64,000 nucleotides of DNA from the NCBI GenBank assembly GCA_022818135.1, contig JAFMSR010000009.1, positions 18,644,413-18,708,412 of the forward strand, read 5' to 3'. The notes under the pieces were generated by a model that was not told the DNA's origin, did no database searches, and worked only from the letters and a program-made list of their open reading frames with translations. Positions 23,246-35,260 of the stretch are shown piece by piece; position 1 is the first letter of the stretch, and each line of letters starts with the position of its first letter. Source of the DNA: Saxidomus purpurata (taxonomy: Eukaryota > Mollusca > Bivalvia > Venerida > Veneridae). Both the position numbers and the translations under genes were made by a program.

Positions 23246-26200
23246 CTAAAACTCTGTTTTTCGCTGATCTTTATGAGGTGACCATGTCTCTGTTGTTTGA
23301 GATTTCATGTTTCGCTCTGTACGTCTTTTACGCATTTCATTTAAGATGTCGCAAGCTTTTTGAACTTCAATGAATTTCTCTTGAGCCTCGTGTTTTTCTG
23401 CTTCGGTTTTGAATTTATCCGGATGATATTTCCGGCTCATTTTCCGACATCTTGGTTGAATTTCATCCGGATGGGCCTTTACCCCTTCAAATCCCAACAC
23501 CTGCGAATTTAACAAAATCAAAAATGATTTGATATAAAAATATTCTAAGTCTTCATAAATATATGATTGAATATTCTGTTACACTTTCTAACATAGACTT
23601 TTTGTCACAATTGGTGAGAAATGTTTTGTGTAACAAACCAATGAAAGTAAACAAATTTGTTCATTTACGTTTACTATCTATTTGATTTGTATGTGACCTT
23701 TAAGACACCAGGATCTCACTATCTCATGGTTTTAAGATGATCCATTTCTTCAAATGTTTTCCATACTGAAAAAGTGTTACTGCTAGAGCATTTTAGGATG
23801 GCGCAGCGCCATCCTGCCCTTTTGATAGCTGGCAATGCGCCATCTTGCCTTGATCAGTGAAAGCCTGTGCTTTTTGGTATAGAAACTTTACCAGAACCTC
23901 AGAATGAAAAAATAATTCAAGAAGTCTATAACTACACAAAGAAACTAAAAGGTTTCAGGAATAAGAACAAATTTATTACTGACAAATTTATTGATAATGT
24001 GAGTCTGTGCTGACAAATAAGGGAAACATCTGAACGTGGGATGGCATCTGAACGCGGGATGGCAGTGACAGTTCTGGTGGAGTAATCGACATGATATTTG
24101 TCTTGTTTATATTTTTTCTTTAGATTTTAGTATTTAACTATGTACTTATCTTTATTTCCTTTTCTTATAAATATCATATAAATGCTACTGCTAATGAATG
24201 CATTATTGACCATCAATGAATCGCACATTAATTATTGTAAAATTACTTTAAGCAAAACAATCTGACTTTACTGGGGAGGGCCTTCGATAATGTTGTAATT
24301 AACTTTTGGCCCGACCCCTTTGTGCTTTGTTTGTTTGATGTATGTATGTGTGAATTAATATATGCAATACAATATGAATAAAGTAAGAAGCCAGTGCTGT
24401 TTTCAGACCGCACTGTTTTCAGACCCACTGTACAAATACAAAGAATTTTTAATCAAGCCTTTGGGAAAGGATAAATGTTTACAATTATGTTTAAAGGTAT
24501 ACCTGTGTTAGACAATTGCTTAAAGACTCTTACAACTCTAAACCTCTTTTTATGTAGATCCAAACAAATTGTACTTTTGTCTCACCTTCACAGCTTTGTC
24601 ATGAACTTTCTATATTCTACCCACTGTTCTAAAGGGCGATAACTCTATATGTAAACTATACCTTCACAGCTTTGTAATGAACTTTCTATATTCTACCCAC
24701 TGTTCTAAAGGGAGAGAACTCTAAATTAATGTAAACTATATCTTCAAAGCTTTGTAATGAACTTTCTATATTCTACCCTCTGTTCTAAAGGGAGATAACT
24801 CTAAATTTAAACTATATCCTCAAAGCTTTGTATGAACTTTATGTTATACCCTCTGTTCTAAAGAATGATAACGCTAAATGTAAACTATATCTTCAAAGCT
24901 TTGTATGAACTTTATGTTATACCCTCTGTTCTAAAGGGCAATAACGCTAAATGTAAACTATATCTTCAAAGCTTTGTATGAACTTTATGTTATACCCTCT
25001 GTTCTAAAGGGCGATAACGCTAAATGTAAACTATATCTTCAAAGCTTTGTATGAATTTTTTATGTTCTACCCACTGTTCTTAAAGGCGATAACTCTAGAT
25101 GTAAAATATATCTTCAAAGCTTTGAATGAACTTTATATGTTATACCCACTGTTCTAAAGGGAGATCACTCTAAATGTAAACAATATCTTCAAAGCTTTGT
25201 ATGAACTTTCTAGAACTCTATAATTATGTAAACTATACCTTCAAAGCACGTTCTTCCCCTGTAGGATCCAGATGTTCTATTAACCTCTGGTAACACGTAT
25301 TCCATCCATTTACTTGACAAAACTGGTACAATTCGTCCAAAGTCTTTTTAAAGTCTTTCCAAGCCGGCGATTCAAAGAAATTTCCGACAGCTTCGTATAT
25401 TGGTACCTGCATCCCATCACTTGTTGTAATATGCACATTAAAATATATAACTGATGTCCACAGGGACAAGTAGATACATCCACACATAGTTAATACAAAC
25501 ACTCGTTTAAAAAAGTTACAAGCTCCGGAAGGAGGTTCTTTTTCAACATCCCACTCAACTTTATAATTAGCTGCAAAGGATGCAAATACAGCAGTAACAA
25601 TGACTGAAGGGCTGTCTAACAAAAGCCAGGGCGTTGAAATTGTAGCTCCCAGTATACACCACTTTAAGGCAACTTTCTGCAAACCTATGTTGGCAACTAA
25701 ATTTACGCCTGAAATCAGAAAACATAAACGTTTTAAAATATTATACAGTTTTATTATCAAATCAATGCAGTTTTGGTCACAGCATATTACATGGTTGTTA
25801 AACTGTAGGTGACTCAGATACAAAATGCCTACCCGTAAGCTGCTTTTTAATTATTATATAAGCACTATGATGATTTACATTGCACGTCTTCTGGCAACAA
25901 GTAACTGTTGCAGCCTGATCATGATCTGCACTATTGGCCATTCAGTCATGAGAAACCTCTTTCATTAGCTAAATGCACTGCTAAATTGAACGACAGTTAA
26001 GTCCATTTCTGAAATTTTATATACTAAAGGCTAAGCCTTGCTCTTCATGCTCTTCCTTCTTTTATAAATACACAGTTTAGATCAGAAGCCTTCAAACTGC
26101 TATCTGCATATGGCGGGCAATATTACCAGTAATTCTTTTCAATCCAACTGTCATCGAGAAGCCCTTTAAACAATAAATTGAAATTTTTTACAGTGCTGAC

Positions 26201-29200
26201 AAAATTTAAATACGGATAAATCTATCTGTGCAGACTGATCATGATCTGCGCCGTTCTCTATTCATACAATAGATTTTCTTTATTTCCTTGGACAATAGTC
26301 CATTCAAGAAATTGAACAATGTAAAAGTTTAATTATAGATAGAATGCTACCTGTAGATGCTCCCATGACGGGTAAAACTACCATGAACACCTTGCCAAGA
26401 CCATATTCCATGTTTTGCAGGACAAACTCTGGTATTGCCAGTCTGAATAGGTATGCCATAATAGTTCCTGTAATAAAATACTTAACAAGAGCTGTCCATA
26501 AGACAGCACGCTCGACTATTGTGGGTGTTTGCTAATAAAACAAAACTTTTATCAGTATAATAGCAAAACAAAATTCTGCTAACTATTAAGTATAAACTAG
26601 GAAAGTTGAATCATAAAAAAGACAAAATCTATAACTATACTAGTAGATTTAATTTTTGGTAAATTAATTGTTTGATACAAAATTTACCCTGAACACTATT
26701 GCAAGGTTTGATATAACTACCATAAGTGGTTACTGAGATATGTGCATGATAGTACCTTGCATGCAAAACTTTAACCAAATTTTCAAAGTCAAACAAGGGC
26801 CATAATTTGCACTAAATTTAAACAAGAGTTATCTGTCTTGACTGTGTGACACCTCTTAAGACATTAAAAAAGTTTCAAGTCAATATCATAAGTGGTTACT
26901 GAGATATGTGCATGATAGTACCTTGCATGCAAAACTTTAACCAAATTTTCAAAGTCAAACAAGGGCCATAATTTGTACTAAATTTATACAAGAGTTATCT
27001 GACTTGACTGTGTGATACCCCTAGAGACATTAACGAAGTTTCAAGACAATATCAAAAGTGGTTACTGAGATATGTGCATGATAGTACCTAGCAGGCAAAA
27101 CTTTAACCAAATATTCAAAGTCAAACAAGGGCCATAATTTGTACTAAATTTATACAAGAGTTATCTGCCTTGATTGTATGACACCCCTAAAGACATGAAC
27201 AAAGTTTCAAGTCAATATTATAAGTGGTTACTGAGATATGTGCATGATAGTACCTAGCAGGCAAAACTTTAACCAAATTTTCAAAGTCAAACAAGGGCCA
27301 TAATTTGTACTAATTCTTTTCAAGAGTTATCTGCCTAGATTGTATGACACCCCTAAAGACATGAACAAAGTTTCAAGTCAATATCATAAGTGGTTACTGA
27401 GATATGTGCATGATAGTACCTAGCAGGCAAAACTTTAACCAAATTTCCAAAGTCAAACAAGGGCCATAATTTGTACTAAATTTTTTCAAGAGTTATCTGC
27501 CTTGATTGTATGACACCCCTAAAGACATGAACAAAGTTTCAAGTCAATATCATAAGTGGTTACTGAGATATGTGCATGATAGTACCTAGCAGGCAAAACT
27601 TTAACCAAATTTTCAAAGTCAAACAAGGGCCATAATTTGTAATAAATTTTTTCAAGAGTTATCTGCCTTGATTGTATGACACCCCTAAAGACATGAACAA
27701 AGTTTCAAGTCAATATCATAAGTGGTTACTGAGATATGTGCATGATAGTACTTAGCAGGCAAAACTTTAACCAAAGAAGCAACGCCGACGCCGACGCACA
27801 AGTGACTGTAATAGCTCTCCATATTCTCCGAATAGTCGAGCTAAAAAGGTCATTTAACCAGTTAGGCCAAGAAATAAAATACTGGGTTAATAATTAATTA
27901 AGAGTTGCATTCTTCTTCTTCTACGTTAAAGGGGCACTCCCTACATCTAGCAGATCATATTCTCGAAACATTATGTGTTCAATAAACGTAAAATGATAAA
28001 TAAATACAATCTCAAAGAACCTTTGGCGAGAAAATGCTTCATTTTACCAGAGGCTTTCTGTAATAAATCCCATCCACCCTTTTATTGTACAACAACAACT
28101 CTACATAGATTATTGAACGGTTTACGGTACTGCAGTACTGCAGATTCTTTAAATCGATAATTACTGGGATTATATAGCTAAAACTTTTAGGTTAAGTTAC
28201 AAAACATGTATATTACTTCCAAAGTATCTATTATTTATTTTTGAGGTTATTTAGCTCGGCATCAGTTATAGGGTGTGTCCCTTTAATGTCTAACGTTCAA
28301 CATGTTCACTACTAAAACATTCATTATAATTCATGGCCATTGCTTTCATAGGTCTGACATTTTATCACTGTCACTTAGAAGGCAGACAACTCTAAAAAGT
28401 AAAACACCTTCGAAGTGGAAATACAGTTGACTCTCGTTATCCCGAATTTCAAGGGACCAGACCTTTTACTTCGAGATAAACGAAGTTCGAGGTAAGAGGA
28501 GGGGCTTTAAGTTGTGTTTTTTTTACGTATATGGACGAATAGTGCACAAAATCCCCTGTTTTCAAGACAGACAACTAATTGTATTTATTTTTTTTATTCA
28601 AATTTTCCCTGAAACATTGGAACACAAATTCAATTTTAATTACATTTTATTTTTGCATATACCCAAACAGCCCTTAGTAATAAATATCAAGCACATCTAC
28701 ATACCGTCGGACCGGCGAAACGACAGACGCGGCCGGGCGAAAGTGAATATATAGCGTTTCTTGAACCGGAAGTCAGAACATTCGTATATTCTAAACATAA
28801 GAACAGCATCTAACTACAAAACAAAATATTTACAGACTGATATAATCGTTCAGAAATCATCTTTTTTTTTTATAAAACCCACTATTATCATTTAACCTCT
28901 CAAATAAATTAAGTCTTTAAAGTAATAACCGCATTTTCATCATTAATTACACGTAGTTACCAGCAATTAAAGTAAATCCATGAAAAACAAACAACAATCA
29001 TTACAACACGTGTGAATTGGCAAGACAACGTCTCACCCTTGCTTTGACCTGCCGCAACTTTGATCCGTCGGCAACTTTCGCACTTCGACTTAACGAGTTG
29101 ACAATACACTTGAATTTGATTGACGGGACATAAAAATCCCTTCGACACATCCGGAGTCTCGATAATCGATATAAAAGGCGTTAAACTACATAGATAAAGA

Positions 29201-29906
29201 AGGAAATTTGACGGGGCTTTAGAATTTCTTCGACTTAAACGGAAATTCGAGGTAAGCGAGTTTGAGATACTGAGAGTCAACTGTAATGAGATAAGTAATA
29301 ATGGCAACAAGTCTTAACTGACTATTATGGCCATTGGTCACAGGTGGGAAGCATAATTCTTTCTGCTTTTCATCCTGACGGATCTGATACTTTTATAGTT
29401 TTGTCAAACCTCAGAAAGAAGAAAGCACCCATCTCGCTGGCTTCAACGTCAAATTAATTAGACTAATGCGTTGGGGGTTAAAAAAAAAATCTTATTCTGA
29501 CACGTTAATAACCTATTCAAAGATACACATAGTAATGTTGATGAGTAAAGTGTGATCTGTCTTTGAACTTGGTTTGAACTCAAGTCAAAATAATGAATAA
29601 AAAACTGAAAGTGAAACAAAATCAGGATTTACCTATGAAGACCTGTCCGGCAAATCTCACAACCTTCCATGGTGGTTTTGCATATTGTCGTTTCCTCGCT
29701 CTAAATATCTCTCGTACCCTAGGATCGTTATTTGCTTCATATAAATACTCAGGCAACCTCCACAGGTCCCTGAACCATCCCAGGAACAAACCACCTAAAG
29801 AAATCCACCACACAAACGCATGCTTATCCCTACCGAGGTAGAAATGATGCAGTCCAAAAGGGCCACCAAGAAGCCAACAAAAATAGGCTATTATTATGTT
29901 CGCCAT
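23246..29906 (-). CDS. DNAJC22: DNAJC22-like TM2/J-domain membrane protein, copy B (4 exons)
   Basis: Exons on the minus strand: 29,906-29,633 (274 nt), 26,467-26,351 (117), 25,708-25,239 (470) and 23,500-23,246 (255), giving 371 residues, slightly longer than human DNAJC22. All introns are GT-AG and fall at the same codons as in copy A. Exon 1 encodes the TM2-like part (FYLGRDKHAFVWW between hydrophobic segments). Exon 3 encodes more membrane helices and a cysteine-containing loop. Exons 3-4 join as EERALK-VLGFEG to form the J domain, with RKYHPD placing HPD at about residues 313-315. The tail is basic and stops after KTEF. The role known for the family is a multi-pass J-protein co-chaperone recruiting Hsc70, linked to clathrin endocytosis in fly. 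Intron 1 holds a 1.36 kb satellite-bearing element, a TTAA MITE and a pogo-type MITE; intron 3 has a nine-unit array copied from the exon 3 donor. It shares a 464 bp divergent promoter region with the RJL GTPase. This looks like the intact copy. Confidence 0.88.
23541..24540. other. Intron 3 of DNAJC22 copy B, first part
   Basis: Contains a short repeat-like segment at about 23,790-24,080 (GGATGGCGCAGCGCCATCC palindrome; GGGATGGCA repeats). No coding sequence seen. Confidence 0.4.
24575..25241 (-). repeat. Nine-unit ~75-bp tandem array spanning the exon 3 donor copy
   Basis: The unit in minus sense contains GCTTTGAAG(A/G)TATAGTTTACAT, which matches the end of exon 3 plus its 5' splice site (GCTTTGAAG|GTATAG). 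Copy A has only one unit, at about 1,150-1,215. Confidence 0.85.
26486..27850 (+). mobile_element. Satellite-bearing non-autonomous element in intron 1 of copy B
   Basis: It is bounded by GCTCGACTATT (26,510-26,520) and AATAGTCGAGC (27,831-27,841), perfect inverted repeats. It contains about six units of a ~167-bp satellite (AAGTGGTTACTGAGATATGT...), and the end carries GACGCCGACGCCGACGC. It lies about 20 bp from exon 2 and is absent from copy A. Confidence 0.75.
27930..28282 (+). mobile_element. TTAA-flanked MITE, family C copy 1
   Basis: TTAA at 27,926-27,929 and 28,283-28,286. Imperfect TIR AGGGGCACTCCCT / AGGGTGTGTCCCT. Homologous to 55,714-56,060. The TTAA duplication points to piggyBac-type mobilisation. 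Confidence 0.7.
28424..29283 (+). mobile_element. pogo/Tigger-type MITE with TA duplication
   Basis: TA at 28,422-28,423 and 29,284-29,285. TIRs CAGTTGACTCTC and GAGAGTCAACTG are perfect over 12 bp. GTTATCCCGAATTTC / GGAAATTCGAGGTAA blocks follow inside. 860 bp, no transposase; Tc1/mariner-pogo style by TIR and target. Confidence 0.8.
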
Positions 29907-30370
29907 GTTTTAATATCCGACAAATGTTGTATCATAGAGCCACATGAGTTAAATATTTCAATCAGTCAATTATCTGAAATTTCGAACATCCCGGATGTTT
30001 ATTTGGAAGGTATGCGCATGCGCATTTGATGAAAAATGGAAATTCATGTTCTATATTTAGAAATGCAAACGTGTCTGGTATTAGTTTCGAATACATTTTT
30101 ATTCTGTTTTTATTAAACATAATCCTACTGCAAAATCAAATAAATTCGAAATAAACCTGGTTGATATTTACACAATATCAGACTAAATATATAACCCTAC
30201 AACCTACATTATTAACTTCGAAAACATTTAAGGATATAATATAAGCTTAAAATAGAACATGAATTTTCCCAATACCACAATGCACTGCTTTGTTTACAGT
30301 TGGGCAGCAACAGGAAACGTGAAGCTGTCAAAGCAAAATGATTTGAAAAATCTTAACTTTGAATGATAAT
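29907..30370. promoter_or_regulatory. Divergent promoter region, DNAJC22 copy B / RJL GTPase
   Basis: 464 bp between the two start codons, which face away from each other. The DNAJC22 side (to about 30,245) is shared with copy A; the GTPase side is not. It must hold both 5' UTRs and promoters unless 5' non-coding exons exist elsewhere. Confidence 0.5.
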
Positions 30371-33300
30371 ATGGATCGACAAAGAGGTCATTTAGAGAAA
30401 AATCCACAAGATGCAGTGGATAATCTTATTTGGATAAAGGTAAAGCTTCTTTGCACCAAAGCCAAAGGAACATTTGTTGATTTGACAGCTAAAAACTTAA
30501 AATGACACGATTACATAACATGTACATGTACAGATATATGCAATTTTAGCCGGCCAGGCAGATATTAGCTTATGTCTGACCGAATGTCAGGCACTTAAAA
30601 AATGGCATTTAACACAATGGTTTCTGTTGTTCGGTCAGGCAAACATTTCATTGGTCAATCAAAATCAGGCACTGTTAAGGGGGGTCACTGCTGAAATTCA
30701 AAATAACAAGAAATTTTATTGACCCTGTTTTTTATGGAGACTAATATTTTGCTACTTAATTTCTGGAAAAATAATGATGGGTCAATGACTTAACTTTTTC
30801 GCAATATTAATATTTAGTGATACACTATCAGATCAAGGTGCTTAATGCAGAATTAGCTAGAATTTTGGTATTATAAACGTTTATATGTATATGGTGTATG
30901 TTTCAGAATGGATATCACTTTCTAATCTTTTCTTATGTAGTATATTATACTAAGTAACTTACGGATGAAAAATTAGAGATAGTGGTATTTCTATCATCAT
31001 CTGAATAAATATTATGCTCCTTATTATTACCCCACCCACTTTACTAAAATTCATTTTTTCAATTTTTGATAAATGAATATTTCATGATAAAGGAGTAACA
31101 AGCTTTTTCAGATATTTTGTCTGCAGTTTGATTAAACCCTTTTTTTTTAGAATGCAAAAATAAAAAATGGGGGTCAATGTGCATATAAGAAAGAAATTCA
31201 ATAAAAACTGACAAAAAATGTGTTTTTTAGATTTCGGCGAGCTTTGAGATATGACGGCATATGTCTGTGACAAAGAACTGTGAAATAAACTAGTTATTAA
31301 TGAATTTTTGTATCCTAACAATTCTTCGTATAATACAGTTTGAATTATGTAAATATCTTAAATGGTTTTTGAGAAATGACTATTTTTGTACCCCAACCCC
31401 CATTTTTGGCATATGACAAAATTTGTCAATTTAGTCACCAAATGTGAGGTCAAAATATTTTTTCTCAGAAATGTTCAATTTTTTTACGCTAAAATATTCC
31501 TATTGTGCCTAAGTTCACTACTACCTAATTGTTTTTTCCAGTTAACTCATCATTTTTGAAATACAACAAATGTAAATTTCCGGAAGTGCACAAATCCAAA
31601 ACCTCACCAGTGACCCCCCTTAAAAACTTTTCGGGAAGACTTTGCCGGTATGGATCATGTTTTTCTACGTCTCTAGTTCTGGCTATCGAAACTTTATGCC
31701 ACTATTTTATAGCTGTTCTGTTAACACGTAAACCGGGTAAACTGAAGTTCAGTTAGATTGTAAGCTGTGATTACCGTGAAAGAGAACGTTGAAGAATTTG
31801 GTGGCACCAGTCTGTCATGGCATTGTATGCGGATTCGCGATTCTGTATACCACAGTCTGTTTGACACGAACCTAGGATAGTAACAGTAGCCGGAGTACCA
31901 AGTCATTTCTGAACGAACCCCCACTCTATATGTCCAAGGTCTGTGTCAAACACCTGTGGTATACACGATGAATTAAGCCTGATGGGTTGAGAATTATTTT
32001 TTATATTTTGTATTTAAAAACTTGACTGTAACTACAAAAGTTTTACAAGCCTCCTTCCATGAATATTTAAGTTTATGCAGTCCCAGTCGATCCTAGAAAT
32101 GAATACTGCTTAGAAACAATTAATGATTTTGTGTCATTTAAAACTTTGTAATGGTTCAAAGCAAATTTTACTTCTGTTGCAAGCTCAGCACCGAAGTTTA
32201 TAATATTCATGTAGAGTTTTATCTGTGTAATTGTTGTGTTGTATAAACATGTTTTGATATTGATCTTAGTTTGTCTTATTTTCGTGACGTCCTTTTTTCC
32301 TCCCCTTTTCTTCCTTTCCTCAGGTTGTTGGGATAGGTAATGCAGGCGTTGGTAAAACTTGTCTGATCAAACATTTCTGCGAGAGCAAGGTAAAGTTTTC
32401 AATACATTTCCGTGGTTCTTTTGCATGATGAAATTTATTTTTAGTAACAATTTAGAACACTTCCACCGATCATATCTTACCGCGGTTTTCTGCATTACGG
32501 TACCTGTTCGTATGTTAGCCATATCATCAGTTTTCGAGCTTTACGAAAACTGAGCTTCACAAGGCATATATTTGAGAACTGCATCTTTAACTGAGAACAA
32601 AGTAAAGCTCTTTTTATTTACAATGTTGGTGTTGATAACGGTTTGAAAATGTACTTATTTGAGAGCACTGTACATTGATAATTATTAATTCCTGTCAATA
32701 CATGTAAACCTTTCTTCAGAAAGAGATCATTTTACTGTTAAGTAATATGAATGCATGGCCTATTACATCTTCCTATCAATCGTACACAAAACCTTTTTTA
32801 TAAACAGTTATTCAAAGCAAATTCTGAAGTGAAATTTGAAAATCAGCTTAATTATATGTTAACGAAATATTAGCTTACATTTCACAAACCAGCATCACTA
32901 AATAAAACAAACATTTCAAACTTGTAAAATCAAGAGAAAATCGGTGCCGTCATTTTTGAACTTATATCTAGGTAAACAGTATGGATTCCAATCAGACTGC
33001 TCGGATGTGCAGACCGATGAGCATACTGGTCACAAAGGCCTTACGTTGGTTTTCACACAGCGGGTTTTAATTTAATTTTCAGTTCAGCGGCGGTTACCAG
33101 CCAACTGTTGGGGTTGATTATGGCTTCAAGATACAGAACGTCAAAGGTTACGAATGTAAGTTTCAGTTCAATCATAGCTAGCGGTAGTGTAGAGGTTAAG
33201 GTGTCTGCCGCTAATTCCGGAGGTTGCGGGTTCGAGCCCCACTGGGTTCACGACCGTACCTCCTCATATGACACCAGAACTGGTTTTTCCAGGAAGCGGA

Positions 33301-35260
33301 CTCGAGAGTGACTCGACTTCAAAATCGAGCTAAGATGAATTAGTATAAACTAAACTTATCATACGTACTGTATTAATAATGCTATGCTCGTAAACTGAAA
33401 CGCAGGCTGTTACAGTCTTCAGACTGTGATGCATGACGCACGTATTCGGCATACCTTCCGGCTTTCTAATTTTACGTGACATGTCATTTATAAACCGACA
33501 TGCCTTGATTGCCCCATCGCTAACCGTATGCGGACATGTATTGATATGTGAATCTAGGCATTCGTTAAACCAGTCTGTTAAAAAAATATATTCGTGATAT
33601 ATGTATAATAGTTATGTATTCATAACTCGCTAAATGATTCAGTAACCATTTCCAACAATGTAATTGTCAACTGAGCTATAGGGTGTAGGCATACATTGTT
33701 ATTATTTTGTTCTATGATACTGACCGATGTAAGCGCTGTTGTTATCTCAACTTGTATAACCTTTTTTCACAACACTGCCCATGATCGCATTGTGAGAGAA
33801 AGGTTTGAGAAATCGTTTTTACCACTGGTAGTTAAGTAACCCAGTGACGTATAATTTTGTGGGTAGACTGCAGTGTTCGGTGTCATTGTCAATCTTACAC
33901 ATCGTGTGACCTGGCCAGGGATCGAACTCAGATCCTCTTGATTACAAACTGAACAAGGAAACTCTACCGTAAAGCACAGAAGCCAGTTGTCCACGATCAT
34001 GATAGCCGATTCAATCTATTTGTAGCTTCTATCCTATCATTTTAGTGCGTGTGCACCTTTGGGATCTATCAGGAAGTCCAGAATATATCGATGTCCGGAA
34101 TGAGCTGTACGGACAGACGGACGCTATATTTCTCGTTTTTGACGTCACCAATCAGGCATCGTTTGAGAGTCTGGACACGTGGCTAAAGGAAGTCAACAAG
34201 TACAGTAGCGGAGTACAAGATGTCATCCTCGTGGCAAACAAGGTAAAAAAAGAAGTGCGTTTGCAAACAAGGTCAAAAGAAGCGCGTTTGCAAACAAGGT
34301 CAAAAGAAGTGCGTTTGCAAACGAAATGTTAAAAATTGCAAAAATTCATTATTTTTCGCAAAGTCACATATTTAAAAAAAATATATTAGTATCTTTGTGT
34401 TAGAAACTGCAAGGCGTAAAGCTTATGCACTTGATTTGAAGTATTGTGCAATGGTTCTCCAACAAGCTTGTCCATGTTGTACCTCTATGGTCAAAATTGG
34501 CGCCGCGCGAGTATCACTTGATCTACATCGAAATATACATTTATATAACGAAAACTTTTTTTAAAAAGAATCGTTCAATTTCAGTACCTGCAAGGCATAT
34601 AGTTTGTATATAGTAGTTATTTGGTTTGTAGCATTGTGATGTAGTCATGTACGAAGTATGTACAAATCGTACCTCTTGGGTCCACATTTCCCGCGCAAGG
34701 GGGTTATTTGTTTCATAAACTATATGTATGTTATTGTCGCTCGCTTTCTTGGCTCAATGTACTAGATATTTCATTTAAGGTGGACACAAAGTCTGGAAAA
34801 AGATTGATACCTACTCAGGAAGCAAAAAAGTGGGCAACTAGTCATAAAATTAAGTAAGTACTGACGCCTTTTCTTAGAATTTATACTAAATGTAGACTAG
34901 AAAAGTAAGCTGGAATCTGTTATTTGTTTAAACTACATTGATTTTGCTGCCAGTAGTTACTGCTGCCGATCTGTTACAATTCACACACGGGGGTATACCT
35001 ATGTTCTGGAACAGCGACAATAGATACTTTATTAGTTGAAATATCTCCAAATGCGAAATACTTCCAAATGCAAGATTCTCAAGACTTAAAATGAATAGTT
35101 ATTATATTTTAAGTCATTGTTTTACATTTTTGTTTTCAGTCTGTACGAGGCCAGCGCTGCCACAGGTGATGGTGTTCATAAACTGTTTGATGAAATGCTA
35201 AACAGCGTCATAAACAAGCGGAAACAAGCGGGATTACTTCCAAAAAACTTGTTATTGTAG
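30371..35260 (+). CDS. RJL/DNAJC27-like small GTPase without J domain (6 exons)
   Basis: Exons: 30,371-30,439, 32,324-32,389, 33,083-33,155, 34,046-34,242, 34,780-34,853 and 35,140-35,260. Together they make 600 nt, 199 residues, all joined at GT-AG introns in consistent phase. Visible GTPase motifs are G1 GNAGVGKT (exon 2), G2-region QPTVGVDYG (exon 3), G3 DLSG followed by S where Rabs have Gln (exon 4), G4 NK-VD across the exon 4/5 join, and G5 EASAAT (exon 6). The C-terminus KQAGLLPKNLLL has no prenylatable cysteine. These traits fit the RJL family (vertebrate member DNAJC27/RBJ), which lacks the catalytic Gln and the lipid tail. Vertebrate DNAJC27 carries a C-terminal J domain, absent here because the stop directly follows the GTPase fold. 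RJLs are linked by phylogenetic distribution to flagella. The gene is divergent from DNAJC22 copy B. Intron 1 contains a TTAA MITE, intron 3 a SINE, and intron 4 a tandem copy of its own donor. A Rab-like protein of another subfamily is the main alternative. Confidence 0.85.
30679..31619 (+). mobile_element. TTAA-flanked MITE, family A, intron 1 of RJL GTPase
   Basis: TTAA at 30,675-30,678 and 31,620-31,623. Perfect 12-bp TIR GGGGGGTCACTG / CAGTGACCCCCC. 941 bp, no transposase seen; piggyBac-type by target site. Confidence 0.8.
33175..33335 (+). mobile_element. tRNA-derived SINE (type 1)
   Basis: Pol III A-box-like TAGTGTAGAGGTTAAGG and B box GGTTCGAGCCCC, then a shared tail ATATGACACCAG...GGAAGCGG...CTCGAGAGTGACTCG. 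In intron 3 of the RJL gene. Similar copy at 58,729. Confidence 0.8.
34230..34328 (+). repeat. Tandem copies of the exon 4 donor region, RJL gene
   Basis: Three to four units of GCAAACAAGGT(A/C)AAA...GAAGTGCGTTT (27-29 bp). The first holds the true donor GTAAAA, later ones GTCAAA. Confidence 0.85.

Noticed and set aside
24575..25241. CRISPR-like regular array
   Set aside because: Contiguous tandem units with no unique spacers, in a eukaryotic intron derived from the exon edge.
33181..33245. tRNA gene
   Set aside because: Only A/B-box-like parts survive, with no cloverleaf; the shared non-tRNA tail with 58,729 shows a SINE.
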